Assembly (NCBI GenBank): GCA_022821275.1
Contig: JAJEDY010000087.1
Location: 53,086-117,085, forward strand
Reading direction: 5' to 3'
From: Candidatus Latescibacterota bacterium
GTDB taxonomy: Bacteria; Latescibacterota; UBA2968
DNA length: 64,000 nucleotides
Shown: positions 34,801-42,248 of the stretch, one piece after another
Layout: every line of letters begins with the position of its first letter
Position numbering within the stretch: position 1 is the first letter of the stretch
The notes under the pieces: model-generated
The model's input: the letters and a program-made list of their open reading frames with translations, nothing else
Databases searched by the model: none
Told to the model about the DNA's origin: nothing
Made by a program: the position numbers and the translations under genes

Positions 34801-36873
34801 TTGCCACAACTCGAACACATTGAAGTCATTGAAAAACGCCTGTGGGGAGCAGCCGATAACCTGCGGGCCAACTCCACTTATGCCAGCAACGAATACTTTC
34901 TCCCGGTCATGGGCCTGGTATTCCTGCGCTATGCGTATAGCCGCTACCTATCTGTAAAGGACGCCATTGAAGCCAACCTGCCCACCCGCGGCGGTAAAAA
35001 ACGAGCACTCACCAAAGAGGACTTCTCCCAGAAAAACGCCATCTACCTCCGGCCCAACGCGCAGTTCGATTACCTCGTCGCCCTGCCCGACAGCGAGGAC
35101 CGCGCCAAAGCCGTCATCGCTGCAATGGAATCCATTGAAACCGACTACGAAAGCCTCCGGGGGGCATTGCCCAAAAGCGAATACCAGGAACTGGACAACG
35201 ACGTACTCGGCCAACTCCTCCGCACACTCAACCCCGACGAACTAAAACAAGTCTCTGGCGATGTCTTCGGACGCATCTACGAATACTTTCTCACCCAATT
35301 CGCCGACGACAAAGCCCACGACGACGGCGAATTCTTTACCCCTGTCTCACTCGTCTCCCTGATCGCCCATGTGCTCGAACCCGACTGCGGCACAGTACTC
35401 GACCCGGCCTGCGGGTCTGGCGGCATGTTCGTGCAAAGTGCGCGTACCGTCGAGGAACAAGGGCAACATCCCACCGAACAACTCACCTTCCGCGGCATAG
35501 AAAAAAACGCCACCACCATCCGTCTTGCCAGAATGAACCTCGCAGTGCATGGCCTTGAAGGCGACATCCGCCAGGCCATTACCTACTATGAGGACCCGCA
35601 CGAATTGCTCGGCAAAGCCGACTACGTAATGGCCAATCCGCCCTTCAATGTCGATGAAATCGACGCAGACAAAATCAAAACCGACCCACGCCTACCCTTC
35701 GGTCTGCCTGGCGTGAACAAAGAGAACAAAGTCAGCAACGGCAACTACGTCTGGATCAGCTACTTCTACGGCTACCTCAACGAAACGGGCCGCGCAGGCT
35801 TTGTCATGTCCTCTCAAGCATCAAGTGCTGGCGGCAGCGAAGCCGAAGTGCGCCGAAAACTGGTAGAAACCGGCGATGTAGAAGCCATGATCGCCATTCG
35901 CTCCAACTTTTTCTACACCCGCACCGTCCCCTGCGAGTTGTGGTTTCTCAACCGCGCCAGACCCGAAGCCCATCGCGACAAAGTACTGATGATCGACGCC
36001 CGCAACATCTATCGCCAGGTCACGCGAAAAATATACGACTTCAGCCCCGAACACGAAAAAAACATCCTCGCCATTGTCCATCTCTATCGCGGCGAAACCG
36101 AGCGATTCCGAGACCTGGTATTCAACTACCTGCAGAGCATTCTGGAAGAAGGCCATGCGTGCTTCGAGATCAACGATGGTGAAACCATCCACCCCCTACC
36201 CGACTTCCTCAACGCGCTCACCCAGTTGCACGACCTGTTCGCGCCATCCCTGAAAACCCTGCCGAAAAACGGACAGAACACCGAAACCCTCGCCGAATAC
36301 GACAAAGTGCGAACAGCGTTCCCCGAGGCTATTGAGCAATTCCGCACCGCCATCACAGAAACCGCACCCAATACCAGCGCCGACCTGAACAAACAGGTGG
36401 CAGAATTCGCCTCCCTGATCGAAATTAGTCGCAACCTATCCGAACACACGGACAGCCTCTACAAACTCGCCATCCGCATAACCGACATCTGCGAGACCTC
36501 GAGCACAACCAATAACAGAACCGACATCACCCGCGCCCGCAGAACCGCAGACGAGACGCGGCAGGTTGCAATCGAGCAACTCAAACAGGTAAACTACTTC
36601 TACCAGCAAGCGCAATGGCTCATCAGGCGTTTCCCTGAAGCAAAACTATGCGACGTAGAAGGCCTGGTCAAACTTGTAGATCGCGCCGAAATCGAAGCCA
36701 ACGACTGGAGCCTGACCCCTGGCCGCTACGTCGGCGTTGCACCCGAAGAAGAAGACGAAAATTTCGACTTTGCCGAGACCCTGCGCGAAATCCACGAGGA
36801 ACTGGACGAACTCAATGTCGAGGCCGTATCATTGGCAGCCACGATCAAACGGAATTTTGAAGCACTAATTTGA
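34801..36873 (+). CDS. hsdM: Type I restriction-modification methyltransferase subunit HsdM
   Basis: 690 aa. An N-terminal HsdM helical domain (RLWGAADNLRANSTYASNEYFLPVMGLVFLRY) leads to the N6-adenine methyltransferase core with SAM motif DPACGSGGMF (201-210) and catalytic NPPF (279-282), typical of gamma-class N6-MTases. The long C-terminal part is helical and includes a coiled-coil region for subunit contacts. The start is probably TTG 34801, with AAGGA eight bases upstream and no ATG nearby. Its partners hsdS and hsdR are 4 kb and 11 kb downstream, separated by unrelated genes. A 14-bp tandem repeat begins in its stop codon. Confidence 0.93.
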   Translation: MPQLEHIEVIEKRLWGAADNLRANSTYASNEYFLPVMGLVFLRYAYSRYLSVKDAIEANLPTRGGKKRALTKEDFSQKNAIYLRPNAQFDYLVALPDSEDRAKAVIAAMESIETDYESLRGALPKSEYQELDNDVLGQLLRTLNPDELKQVSGDVFGRIYEYFLTQFADDKAHDDGEFFTPVSLVSLIAHVLEPDCGTVLDPACGSGGMFVQSARTVEEQGQHPTEQLTFRGIEKNATTIRLARMNLAVHGLEGDIRQAITYYEDPHELLGKADYVMANPPFNVDEIDADKIKTDPRLPFGLPGVNKENKVSNGNYVWISYFYGYLNETGRAGFVMSSQASSAGGSEAEVRRKLVETGDVEAMIAIRSNFFYTRTVPCELWFLNRARPEAHRDKVLMIDARNIYRQVTRKIYDFSPEHEKNILAIVHLYRGETERFRDLVFNYLQSILEEGHACFEINDGETIHPLPDFLNALTQLHDLFAPSLKTLPKNGQNTETLAEYDKVRTAFPEAIEQFRTAITETAPNTSADLNKQVAEFASLIEISRNLSEHTDSLYKLAIRITDICETSSTTNNRTDITRARRTADETRQVAIEQLKQVNYFYQQAQWLIRRFPEAKLCDVEGLVKLVDRAEIEANDWSLTPGRYVGVAPEEEDENFDFAETLREIHEELDELNVEAVSLAATIKRNFEALI

Positions 36874-36963
36874 AGTGTGAAGTAGGAAGTGTGAAGTAGG
36901 AAGTGTGAAGTAGGAAGTGTGAAGTAGGAAGTGTGAAGTAGGAAGTGTGAAGTAGGAAGTGTG
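36872..36963. repeat. Tandem repeat, 14-bp unit GAAGTGTGAAGTAG, 6.6 copies
   Basis: Six identical 14-bp units and an 8-bp partial unit start inside the hsdM stop codon. The same GAAGTGTGAAG word occurs at 31555-31585, 37055, 38752, 51775-51810 and 60983-61085, always between genes. Confidence 0.9.
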
Positions 36964-37184
36964 CTGCCGCATGGGATGACTACCAAATTGTGCAACGCAC
37001 CGTTGCACAAACCCCCAAGCATCACTGCTTGATGCGCTATTCCGACGATGTTTTGAAGTGTGAAATGTGCTGCCGTATGGGTCAACTGCCAAATTGTGCA
37101 AGAGGTACTTGCACAAATAATATTGAAGGTAGTCGCCGACCATTAAAGAGATAGAGCAAGAACGAAACAGTTCTGGGAAAATGC
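36874..37184. other. 311-bp gap: tandem repeat plus two related hairpin units
   Basis: After the 14-bp repeat come two diverged copies of a ~56-bp unit (36956-37011 and 37055-37117). Each reads GAAGTGTG, GTGCTGCCG, ATGGG, CCAAATTGTGCAA and ends in a hairpin TTGTGCAA/TTGCACAA (36988-37010; 37094-37116 with 9-bp arms). No gene is evident. The zeta-toxin-like gene follows. Confidence 0.75.
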
Positions 37185-37841
37185 ATGAAGGATAAGAAAA
37201 TCATCATCATCGCGGGACCAAACGGAGCTGGCAAAACGACTTTTGGGCAGGAGTATTTGCCCAACGAGGCAGATTGCCCTATTTTCGTCAATGCCGACCT
37301 GATAGCAGCGGGACTATCTCCCTTTCGTCCTGCTGACGCGGCCATCCGCGCCGGGCGGCTGATGCTGGAGGAAATTGACAACCACGCCCGCGCAGGCAGA
37401 ACTTTCGCCATTGAAACAACGCTATCTGGACGGGGTTATGTGAGAAGGATCCGTCAATGGCGCGCTGATGGTTACACCGTAAAGCTCATATTTCTATCTC
37501 TTGCAACGCCCGAAGAAGCGATCACGCGCGTAAAATCGCGTGTAAGCCAGGGCGGGCATGATGTTCCAGAAGCCGTTACACGTCGTCGTTTCAACGCGGG
37601 CTTGCGGAACTTTCAGGACACTTACCGACATTGCGTTGACGATTGGTTTTGCTATAATAACAGCGGCATGATGCCCACCCAAAAAGAGCTAACAAATGAA
37701 GAAGGCGTGACAGCCGCGCTCATACGAGCCGCCAAACGCGCGCACTTAATCGCGCACCAGACCGGCACCAAAGTTGTGGTCATGCGCGATGGCAAAGTCG
37801 TGGAAATTGATCCAGACCCAAAGATGTACAACGACATTTGA
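37185..37841 (+). CDS. Zeta-toxin-like P-loop kinase
   Basis: 218 aa. Walker A GPNGAGKTT (11-19) at the N-terminus, NADLIAAGLSPF and the AIETTLSGRGY strand are the zeta-toxin family pattern; LATPEEAITRVKSRVSQGGHDVPEAVTRRRF is the lid with conserved Arg residues. Zeta toxins phosphorylate UDP-N-acetylglucosamine and poison cell-wall synthesis; this chromosomal subgroup is less studied. No epsilon-type antitoxin is adjacent. ATG 37185 is four bases into an overlapping ATGCATG; GGA lies upstream. Confidence 0.82.
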   Translation: MKDKKIIIIAGPNGAGKTTFGQEYLPNEADCPIFVNADLIAAGLSPFRPADAAIRAGRLMLEEIDNHARAGRTFAIETTLSGRGYVRRIRQWRADGYTVKLIFLSLATPEEAITRVKSRVSQGGHDVPEAVTRRRFNAGLRNFQDTYRHCVDDWFCYNNSGMMPTQKELTNEEGVTAALIRAAKRAHLIAHQTGTKVVVMRDGKVVEIDPDPKMYNDI

Positions 37842-37859
37842 GTTTGTTGGGCAATCGCG

Positions 37860-38123
37860 TCACGCCGTTGCATCTAACATGCGTCTAAATTCATCGAGAT
37901 TGGACACCTGTATCGCCGCACGGTGCAACTGCTTGAGGTGCTGCACATCTTCAATAGCTGCAATGCGGTCAGATATAGGGTGCGTCTCGCTCAGATCAAA
38001 TCGAATCTCCAACACGTCAAGGATAGCTTCAAGCGCGCTTTTTCTTTCCCCTTGCTCAAAACCTTCCTCTCTGCCTTCTCGCTTAAAGTATTGAATAAGG
38101 GATGATTCGCGGATCAGATCCAT
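37860..38123 (-). CDS. Small protein resembling the C-terminus of Rpn/PD-(D/E)XK transposase-like proteins
   Basis: 87 aa. RESSLIQYFKREGREEGFEQGERK followed by a helical tail resembles the C-terminal region of Rpn-type recombination-promoting nucleases (PDDEXK_2). The nuclease core is missing. AAGGAGG lies six bases before the ATG, so it may still be translated. It is probably a remnant. Confidence 0.5.
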   Translation of the reverse strand: MDLIRESSLIQYFKREGREEGFEQGERKSALEAILDVLEIRFDLSETHPISDRIAAIEDVQHLKQLHRAAIQVSNLDEFRRMLDATA

Positions 38124-38374
38124 GATACCTCCTTAAAATGGACAGCCTCAAATGCCCTTATTTCGTCTTCAATATGCTGTATTACCCCCTTATTCACAAC
38201 TTGAATTTGTGGATCGCCTGTTTGGCACAAGACACGCTCTGTATATTTTGATCGATAAATAGGCGGCCATGTGAAAGATATGTACCGCTTGCCTATATGT
38301 CCGCTATGGTGTAAAACGCTCAAATGAGATAGAGTATCTCTGCCCATATATGCAAAGGTGGCACGATTTCGCAT
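38114..38374 (-). pseudogene. Probable remnant of the same Rpn-like gene
   Basis: The frame just upstream (86 codons) has segments such as HHSGHIGKRYI, PPIYRSKYTERVLCQTGDPQIQ and DEIRAFEAVHFKEVSW, which suit the middle of an Rpn-type protein but not its start or active site. It overlaps the 87-aa frame by 10 bp. Together they read as a degraded gene. Confidence 0.4.
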
Positions 38375-38408
38375 GATTCGCTACATTTATTGCATAGGGA
38401 GATTGAAA

Positions 38409-38681
38409 ATGAATGAAAAGAATAGAAATATCGGTCAAGAGATTCTATCTGGCCTACAGGAAATCAAACGCGGCGAACACGGTCGTATCATTACAGTACC
38501 TGATATCGCCCAAACGAGAGCGAAAGTGGGTCTTTCTCAAACTCAGTTTGCCCAATTGATGGGTGTATCTGTTCGAACGCTGCAAGATTGGGAGCAGGGT
38601 CGCCGTCGTCCATCGGGTGCTGCCCGAACACTACTACTAATCGCAGACAAAAACCCGCAAGCGATATTGGATGTGATGTGA
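38409..38681 (+). CDS. HigA/NadS-type helix-turn-helix antitoxin without a visible toxin
   Basis: 90 aa. A central Xre HTH (AKVGLSQTQFAQLMGVSVRTLQDWEQGRRRPSGAARTLLLIA) has the pattern of HigA-type antitoxins. GGAG lies before the ATG. No RelE/HigB-type toxin is found on either side, so it is an orphan. Its upstream sequence (38355-38388) resembles that before the Fic gene. Confidence 0.85.
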   Translation: MNEKNRNIGQEILSGLQEIKRGEHGRIITVPDIAQTRAKVGLSQTQFAQLMGVSVRTLQDWEQGRRRPSGAARTLLLIADKNPQAILDVM

Positions 38682-38698
38682 GAACCTGTAATCCCTTT

Positions 38699-38752
38699 GC
38701 CGAGTATCTCCGGGAATATTGGGGGAATGTTGAAATTGAGCACCTATGGTAG
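38699..38752 (+). pseudogene. 3' fragment of a DUF488 gene
   Basis: Seventeen codons plus stop read AEYLREYWGNVEIEHLW, nearly identical in DNA and protein to the last codons of the DUF488 gene ending at 41008 (AEYLREYWGNVEIKHLGK). The rest of the gene is absent. This suggests a second DUF488 cassette once lay here, or that the orphan antitoxin replaced it. Confidence 0.85.
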
Positions 38753-38800
38753 AAGTGTGAAGCGGTGTATATTGTTGCCTCGTGGAAAAAAGGAGAATAT

Positions 38801-39295
38801 ATGAAAACTCAACAATTGAAAGTCTGGAGATGGACATCAACGGGATTTCGAAGAACAGATGGTGCTTCGGTTATCGCAGAAGGGCAGACCACGACTTATG
38901 AGACATCGGCGGGGTGGCGTTTTCAAAACCGATCTGAAATGATTGCAGCAATAAAAAAAGGATTGCCAGTAGCGACATTTGACGCATTAAAAAATGCTAT
39001 GGGTATTTCTGAACAAGCTTTGGCCTCTGTGACTAAAATTGCGATACATACACTGACACGTCGAAAAAAAGAGGGCCGGTTGCATATCGATGAATCAGAA
39101 CGACTGCTGCGTATTGGTCTGCTGTATGATCGGGCTGTAGAGGTCCTGGGAGGACAGGAAGTTGCTCGTCAATGGTTTGCAACGCCATTAACTGCTCTTG
39201 GCTGTGTTTCTCCTCTGGATTATGCAGATACCGAATTAGGTGCTCGAGAAGTTGAAGACCTTCTGGGACGCATTGAGTACGGGGTATTTTCATGA
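38801..39295 (+). CDS. Xre/MbcA/ParS-type antitoxin (DUF2384 toxin-binding domain)
   Basis: 164 aa. The C-terminal half has the MbcA/ParS toxin-binding pattern: SERLLRIGLLYDRAVEVLGGQEVARQWFATPLTALG, then PLDYADTELGAREVEDLLGRIEYGVFS. The middle is an Xre-like N-terminal fold (AMGISEQALASVTKIAIHTLTRRKKEGRLH). Such antitoxins normally pair with a RES-domain NAD+-degrading toxin encoded immediately downstream. Here no RES gene follows; instead a dual-OB gene starts within the stop codon. AAGGAG lies seven bases before the ATG. Confidence 0.85.
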   Translation: MKTQQLKVWRWTSTGFRRTDGASVIAEGQTTTYETSAGWRFQNRSEMIAAIKKGLPVATFDALKNAMGISEQALASVTKIAIHTLTRRKKEGRLHIDESERLLRIGLLYDRAVEVLGGQEVARQWFATPLTALGCVSPLDYADTELGAREVEDLLGRIEYGVFS

Positions 39296-39978
39296 TGCCC
39301 ACAACAAAAAGGATTGTGTGTCTGGCAAACTCGAGAAAACTAAATGGTCGGTGCATCGCCGGGCGGGAGCTTATTAATGATTTTCCGGGAGACTGGATTC
39401 GCCCTGTGAGCATCCGCGAGCATCAAGAAGTATCGGAATATGAACGTCAGTACAAGGACGGGAGCGACCCCAGACTACTGGATATCCTGGATATTCCATT
39501 GCAAAAACATCAACCCGAGGATTACCAGCAAGAAAACTGGCTACTTGACCCGCAGTATTATTGGAGAAAAATTGCCAAATACTCGTGGAATGACCTGCAA
39601 AAATTATCCGAAACAGGCGGAACTTTGTGGCGAAATGGAGACAGCACGTACAATGGAAGTAACGATCAAATTCAGCTACATCATGCAAAGAACGAAACAA
39701 GTTCCCTGAAATTGATCCACGTCGATAAACTGAGTCTGCGCGTGTTTGCGCCTGGCGAGGCTTTTGGAAATTCGAAGCGCCGCGTACAAGGACGGTTCCG
39801 TTTTGGCAATAACTCCTACGCGCTGTGGATCACTGATCCCGATATTGAAAGAGCTTACCTCAGACGTGAAGATGGCAATTATGAACTGGGAGAATGTTAT
39901 TTGACGATCAGTTTGGGCGAACCGTATAACTCGTACTGCTACAAGCTGATTGCCGCCGTAATGGAGAAACCACAATGA
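39292..39978 (+). CDS. Dual-OB (DuOB) domain protein
   Basis: 228 aa. KRIVCLANSRKLNGRCIAGRELI, WIRPVS, SEYERQYKDGSDPRLLDILDIPL and YQQENWLLDPQYYW match the DuOB family, a predicted nucleic-acid-binding protein with two OB folds found in conflict loci. The second OB follows around residues 130-228 (RVFAPGEAFGNSKRRVQGRFRFGN, YALWITDP). There is no biochemical precedent known to me. Its ATGATG start overlaps the antitoxin stop, and its stop overlaps the next start as ATGA, so the cassette is translationally coupled. Confidence 0.7.
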   Translation: MMPTTKRIVCLANSRKLNGRCIAGRELINDFPGDWIRPVSIREHQEVSEYERQYKDGSDPRLLDILDIPLQKHQPEDYQQENWLLDPQYYWRKIAKYSWNDLQKLSETGGTLWRNGDSTYNGSNDQIQLHHAKNETSSLKLIHVDKLSLRVFAPGEAFGNSKRRVQGRFRFGNNSYALWITDPDIERAYLRREDGNYELGECYLTISLGEPYNSYCYKLIAAVMEKPQ

Positions 39979-40571
39979 CAAAAACGAGAATATTCACCGT
40001 GGGTCACTCGACGCATGCGCTTGAAGATTTCGTCTCCCTCTTGGAACTGCATGGCGTGGATGCTGTTGCAGATGTGCGGTCGGTTCCATACAGCCGTTGG
40101 CAACCCCAATTCAATCGTGAAGACCTAACGGAAGCCCTGAAATCCCAGGGTATTGCCTATGTTTTTCTCGGCAAGGAACTCGGCGCACGCAGTGACGACC
40201 CACAATGTTACAAGAATGGCCGGGTGCAATACCGTACGCTCGCCGAAACCCCACTGTTTCAATCCGGAATAAAGCGCGTCCGAGGCGGAAGCAAGAGCAG
40301 GTGCATTGCCTTAATGTGTGCGGAGAAGGATCCTCTGGACTGCCACCGAACAATTCTCGTCGCTCGCGAATTGGTGGCAAGTGGAGTAGATGTCACACAC
40401 ATTCTTGAGAATGGATCACTGGAATCACATGATAAGACGATGAAACGCCTGTCTGAGCAGTTGCGATTGCCAGCACAGGATCTGTTTCTCACCGCTGATG
40501 AATTGGAAGACCGGGCATACGCGGCACAGGAACAGCGCATTGCGTATGTTGAAGAGGAGGCTGCACAATGA
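39975..40571 (+). CDS. DUF488 family protein (first of two)
   Basis: 198 aa. The DUF488 pattern is clear: RIFTVGHSTHALEDFVSLLELHGVDAVADVRSVPYSR, AYVFLGKELGAR, then CAEKDPLDCHR. The conserved Asp-x-Arg, Cys and CHR motifs suggest a catalytic or metal site, but the family's activity is unknown. A charged helical tail (about 155-198) distinguishes it from the shorter second copy. ATGA overlaps join it to the genes on both sides. Confidence 0.88.
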   Translation: MTKTRIFTVGHSTHALEDFVSLLELHGVDAVADVRSVPYSRWQPQFNREDLTEALKSQGIAYVFLGKELGARSDDPQCYKNGRVQYRTLAETPLFQSGIKRVRGGSKSRCIALMCAEKDPLDCHRTILVARELVASGVDVTHILENGSLESHDKTMKRLSEQLRLPAQDLFLTADELEDRAYAAQEQRIAYVEEEAAQ

Positions 40572-41008
40572 AAATTTTTACCATTGGCTTCACCAAAAAG
40601 AGCGCAGAACAGTTCTTCAATAACTTGCAAACAGCGGGCGTCAAGCGAGTCGTTGATGTGCGGCTCAATAACGTGTCCCAGTTGTCGGGATTCGCAAAAA
40701 GGAATGACCTTGCCTACTTTCTAAAACAGATTTGCGGCATGGATTACACGCACCTGCCGAGCCTGGCACCGACAAAGGACATACTGGACGCATACAAGAA
40801 AAACCGCGGCAGTTGGGAAACCTATGAACGCGACTTTATCGATCTTATGGCCGCCCGAAAAATAGAAAATGTGATTAAGCAAGAAACCCTTGAAGATGCG
40901 TGCCTGCTATGCAGCGAGGACAAACCCCATTATTGCCACAGACGCCTAGTGGCTGAGTATCTCCGGGAATACTGGGGGAATGTTGAAATTAAGCATCTTG
41001 GGAAGTAA
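40568..41008 (+). CDS. DUF488 family protein (second, shorter)
   Basis: 146 aa. KIFTIGFTKKSAEQFFNNLQTAGVKRVVDVRLNNVSQLSGF and CSEDKPHYCHRRLVAEYLREY mark a second, divergent DUF488 protein. The two copies differ in the substrate loop (SVPYSRWQPQF versus LNNVSQLSGFAKR), so they may form a heterodimer. Its 3' end is duplicated at 38699-38752. It ends the four-gene overlapping cassette; hsdS starts 113 bp later. Confidence 0.88.
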   Translation: MKIFTIGFTKKSAEQFFNNLQTAGVKRVVDVRLNNVSQLSGFAKRNDLAYFLKQICGMDYTHLPSLAPTKDILDAYKKNRGSWETYERDFIDLMAARKIENVIKQETLEDACLLCSEDKPHYCHRRLVAEYLREYWGNVEIKHLGK

Positions 41009-41121
41009 AAAAGGAAAGCGACTAAGTACCGCGGCTACTCGCGCCTTGTGGACAGGACCAAAACCACTGAACTCATGGCAAGTGGATTGTCGCATCGTCC
41101 CACATTTCAGACGTTGGAAAT

Positions 41122-42177
41122 ATGAGCAAAAAGATAAAAAAACAGTTGGGTGAGTTTATCGACTTTGCATACGGTAAAGGACTACCTGCGCGGCATCGTA
41201 AAAAAGGCAGGTTTCCTGTGTATGGATCAGCAGGTGTTGTAGATTTTCATGAAACGCCACTAATTAAAGGGCCGGGTGTCATCATTGGTAGAAAAGGCAC
41301 TATTGGCGCTGTACATTGGAGCCAAGAGGATTTCTTTCCAATTGATACCACCTTTTATGTTGTCCTTAAAGGGAGAATCAGGCTTCAATACGCCTATTAT
41401 CTGTTGAAAACATTACCGCTTCAAAAAATGAACACAGATGCTGCTGTTCCGGGGCTGAACCGCAACAATGCTTTGCGACTTATGGTATCTATCCCATCTT
41501 TCAGCCAACAAGACCGCATTGCCTCTATCGTCTCCACATACGACGACCTGATCGAAAACAACCAGCGGCGGATTCAATTGCTGGAACAGTCGGCGCAGCT
41601 ACTCTACAAGGAATGGTTCGTCCACCTCCGCTTTCCCGGGCATGAACACGTCACCATAACCGATGGCGTACCGGAGGGGTGGGAGAAGAAGCCGCTGAGC
41701 GAGATTGCCCCCCTAAATTACGGAAAGGCACTCAAAAAAGATGATCGAATACCTGGACCGTTTCCTGTCTTTGGTTCAAGTGGGATAATCGGAGCACATG
41801 AAAAATCACTTGTTTCCGGCCCCGCGATCATAGTGGGTAGAAAAGGCAATGTCGGAAGCACTTACTGGAGTCAGGATGACTTCTATCCAATCGACACAGT
41901 ATATTTCATTGAAGCCAAGTATTGTTCTATTCACCTGTATCATGCTTTGTTTAACACGCAGTTCATCAATACAGATGTCGCGGTTCCAGGCCTGAACCGT
42001 GATTTTGCACACAGCCGACTGCTACTCGTGCCAGACAACAAAATCTTCGCACTATTTGAACAACACACCACAGCAATTTATGAGCAGATCCATCGCCTGA
42101 CAAAATACAATCAAACACTCACCCAAGCCCGCGACCTTCTCCTCCCACGTCTGATGAATGGGGAGGTTCCAGTATGA
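41122..42177 (+). CDS. hsdS: Type I restriction-modification specificity subunit HsdS
   Basis: 351 aa. Two target-recognition domains (about 5-130 and 185-305) are each followed by a conserved helix (FSQQDRIASIVSTYDDLIENNQRRIQLLEQSAQLLYKEWF, and the C-terminal coiled coil ending LLPRLMNGEV). The two TRDs are similar to each other: both contain FPV(Y/F)GS, (V/I)I(I/V)GRKG and PID(T). That predicts a DNA site with two similar half-sites. The conserved linker is rich in C-ending codons like hsdM and hsdR, while the TRDs are more AT-rich, a sign of TRD exchange. GGAAAT precedes the ATG. Confidence 0.92.
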   Translation: MSKKIKKQLGEFIDFAYGKGLPARHRKKGRFPVYGSAGVVDFHETPLIKGPGVIIGRKGTIGAVHWSQEDFFPIDTTFYVVLKGRIRLQYAYYLLKTLPLQKMNTDAAVPGLNRNNALRLMVSIPSFSQQDRIASIVSTYDDLIENNQRRIQLLEQSAQLLYKEWFVHLRFPGHEHVTITDGVPEGWEKKPLSEIAPLNYGKALKKDDRIPGPFPVFGSSGIIGAHEKSLVSGPAIIVGRKGNVGSTYWSQDDFYPIDTVYFIEAKYCSIHLYHALFNTQFINTDVAVPGLNRDFAHSRLLLVPDNKIFALFEQHTTAIYEQIHRLTKYNQTLTQARDLLLPRLMNGEVPV

Positions 42178-42248
42178 ATTTCGGGAAGTAGTGGCTATAC
42201 ATTTATTTTTTTATAAATCACCCACAAATCGAAAACACTGCCAGCACT

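Noticed and set aside
36872..36963. CRISPR array
   Set aside because: The units are 14 bp and directly adjacent, with no spacers; no cas genes are in the window.
37185..37841. Complete epsilon-zeta toxin-antitoxin system
   Set aside because: Only the kinase is present; no epsilon-like gene was found on either side.
41009..41121. Possible short coding remnant before hsdS
   Set aside because: Two frames look faintly protein-like but have no start, no ribosome site and no recognisable family.
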